49,076 nt of DNA from Liolophura sinensis (lineage: Eukaryota > Mollusca > Polyplacophora > Chitonida > Chitonidae): assembly GCF_032854445.1 (NCBI RefSeq), contig NW_027018269.1:1-49076 (forward strand), given 5' to 3'. The position numbers and the translations under genes are program-made. This document shows positions 49,053-49,076 of this stretch, in pieces. The notes under the pieces were generated by a model. That model had not been told where the DNA came from, did no database searches, and was given only the letters and a program-made list of their open reading frames with translations. The first letter of the stretch is position 1. Every line of letters begins with the position of its first letter.

Positions 49053-49076
49053 GGTGTGGTTTTTCTACACGTAGAT
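49053..49076. repeat. Partial monomer at right window edge
   Basis: The first 24 bases of a further unit (GGTGTGG through CGTAGAT) show that the array continues beyond the window. Confidence 0.95.

Larger units (their letters stand above)
1..49076. repeat. Satellite DNA array, ~550-bp monomer, head-to-tail
   Basis: The whole window is one tandem repeat. Using GGTGTGG as unit start, 89 starts and a 24-bp terminal fragment are found, all on the same strand, with typical spacing 547-554 bp. Exceptions are two units of about 720 bp (2194, 10611), two of 430 bp (23442, 29372), one of 559 bp (15190) and one of 540 bp (16847). There is no spacer, gene, transposon or inverted segment between units. 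Units differ by scattered substitutions and single-base indels. A representative unit (20142-20691) has about 41% GC and about 22 CpG by hand count, near expectation. This architecture is typical of eukaryotic satellite heterochromatin. I do not recognise the monomer as a named satellite family, and the species is unknown. Both edges cut through the array. Confidence 0.97.

Noticed and set aside
1-49076. CRISPR array
   Set aside because: Units are about 550 bp and contiguous. There are no short direct repeats separated by unique spacers.

Overview
The window is a single uninterrupted tandem satellite-DNA array with no recognisable gene. One monomer of about 550 bp repeats head to tail, always in the same orientation, from the first base to the last. 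With the monomer set to begin at the motif GGTGTGG, I located 89 unit starts plus a 24-bp fragment at the right edge. Most start-to-start distances are 547-554 bp. Both window edges fall inside the array, so its true length is unknown. A hand count of one representative unit (20142-20691) gives about 41% GC and about 22 CpG, close to the number expected from base composition. The lack of any bacterial gene, the 50-kb scale and the higher-order structure indicate eukaryotic satellite heterochromatin (centromeric, pericentromeric, subtelomeric or sex-chromosome). CpG that is not depleted fits an invertebrate, or another lineage without strong germline CpG methylation, better than a vertebrate. 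I cannot name the species.

Layout from left to right. 1-4013: diverse monomers, including a unit with a 170-bp internal duplication. 4014-6760: a locally homogenised run. 6761-8960: transition units. 8961-12435: a second copy, about 8.4 kb away, of the 547-4013 segment, with the same internal duplication. 12436-14088: three units whose type pair recurs near 23.9-24.9 kb. 14089-20691: two copies of a six-monomer (3.3-kb) higher-order repeat, followed at 20692-21241 by the first unit of a third copy. 21242-24420 and 27171-30351: two near-identical copies offset by 5,930 bp, each holding a doubly deleted 430-bp monomer. They are separated by chimeric units at 24421-27170. 30352-38055: a mixture of three linked haplotype classes in dimer and trimer order. 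38056-42457: two almost perfect copies of a four-monomer, 2,201-bp repeat, with the beginning of a third. 43559-49052: a dimeric (about 1.1-kb) pattern with many single-base indels.

Nothing here acts as a pathway. The biology that can be read is the history of the array: unequal crossover, segmental duplication at several scales, microhomology deletions and patchy homogenisation. Open reading frames of up to 147 codons occur on both strands. They are by-products of the repeat, change whenever a monomer gains or loses a base, and are not called as genes. The non-coding signals conserved in nearly every monomer are a GTGTGG/CTACAC hairpin, the palindromes TGGGCTTAGCCCA and AATGATCATT, CACGTG, and a cluster of A-tracts.
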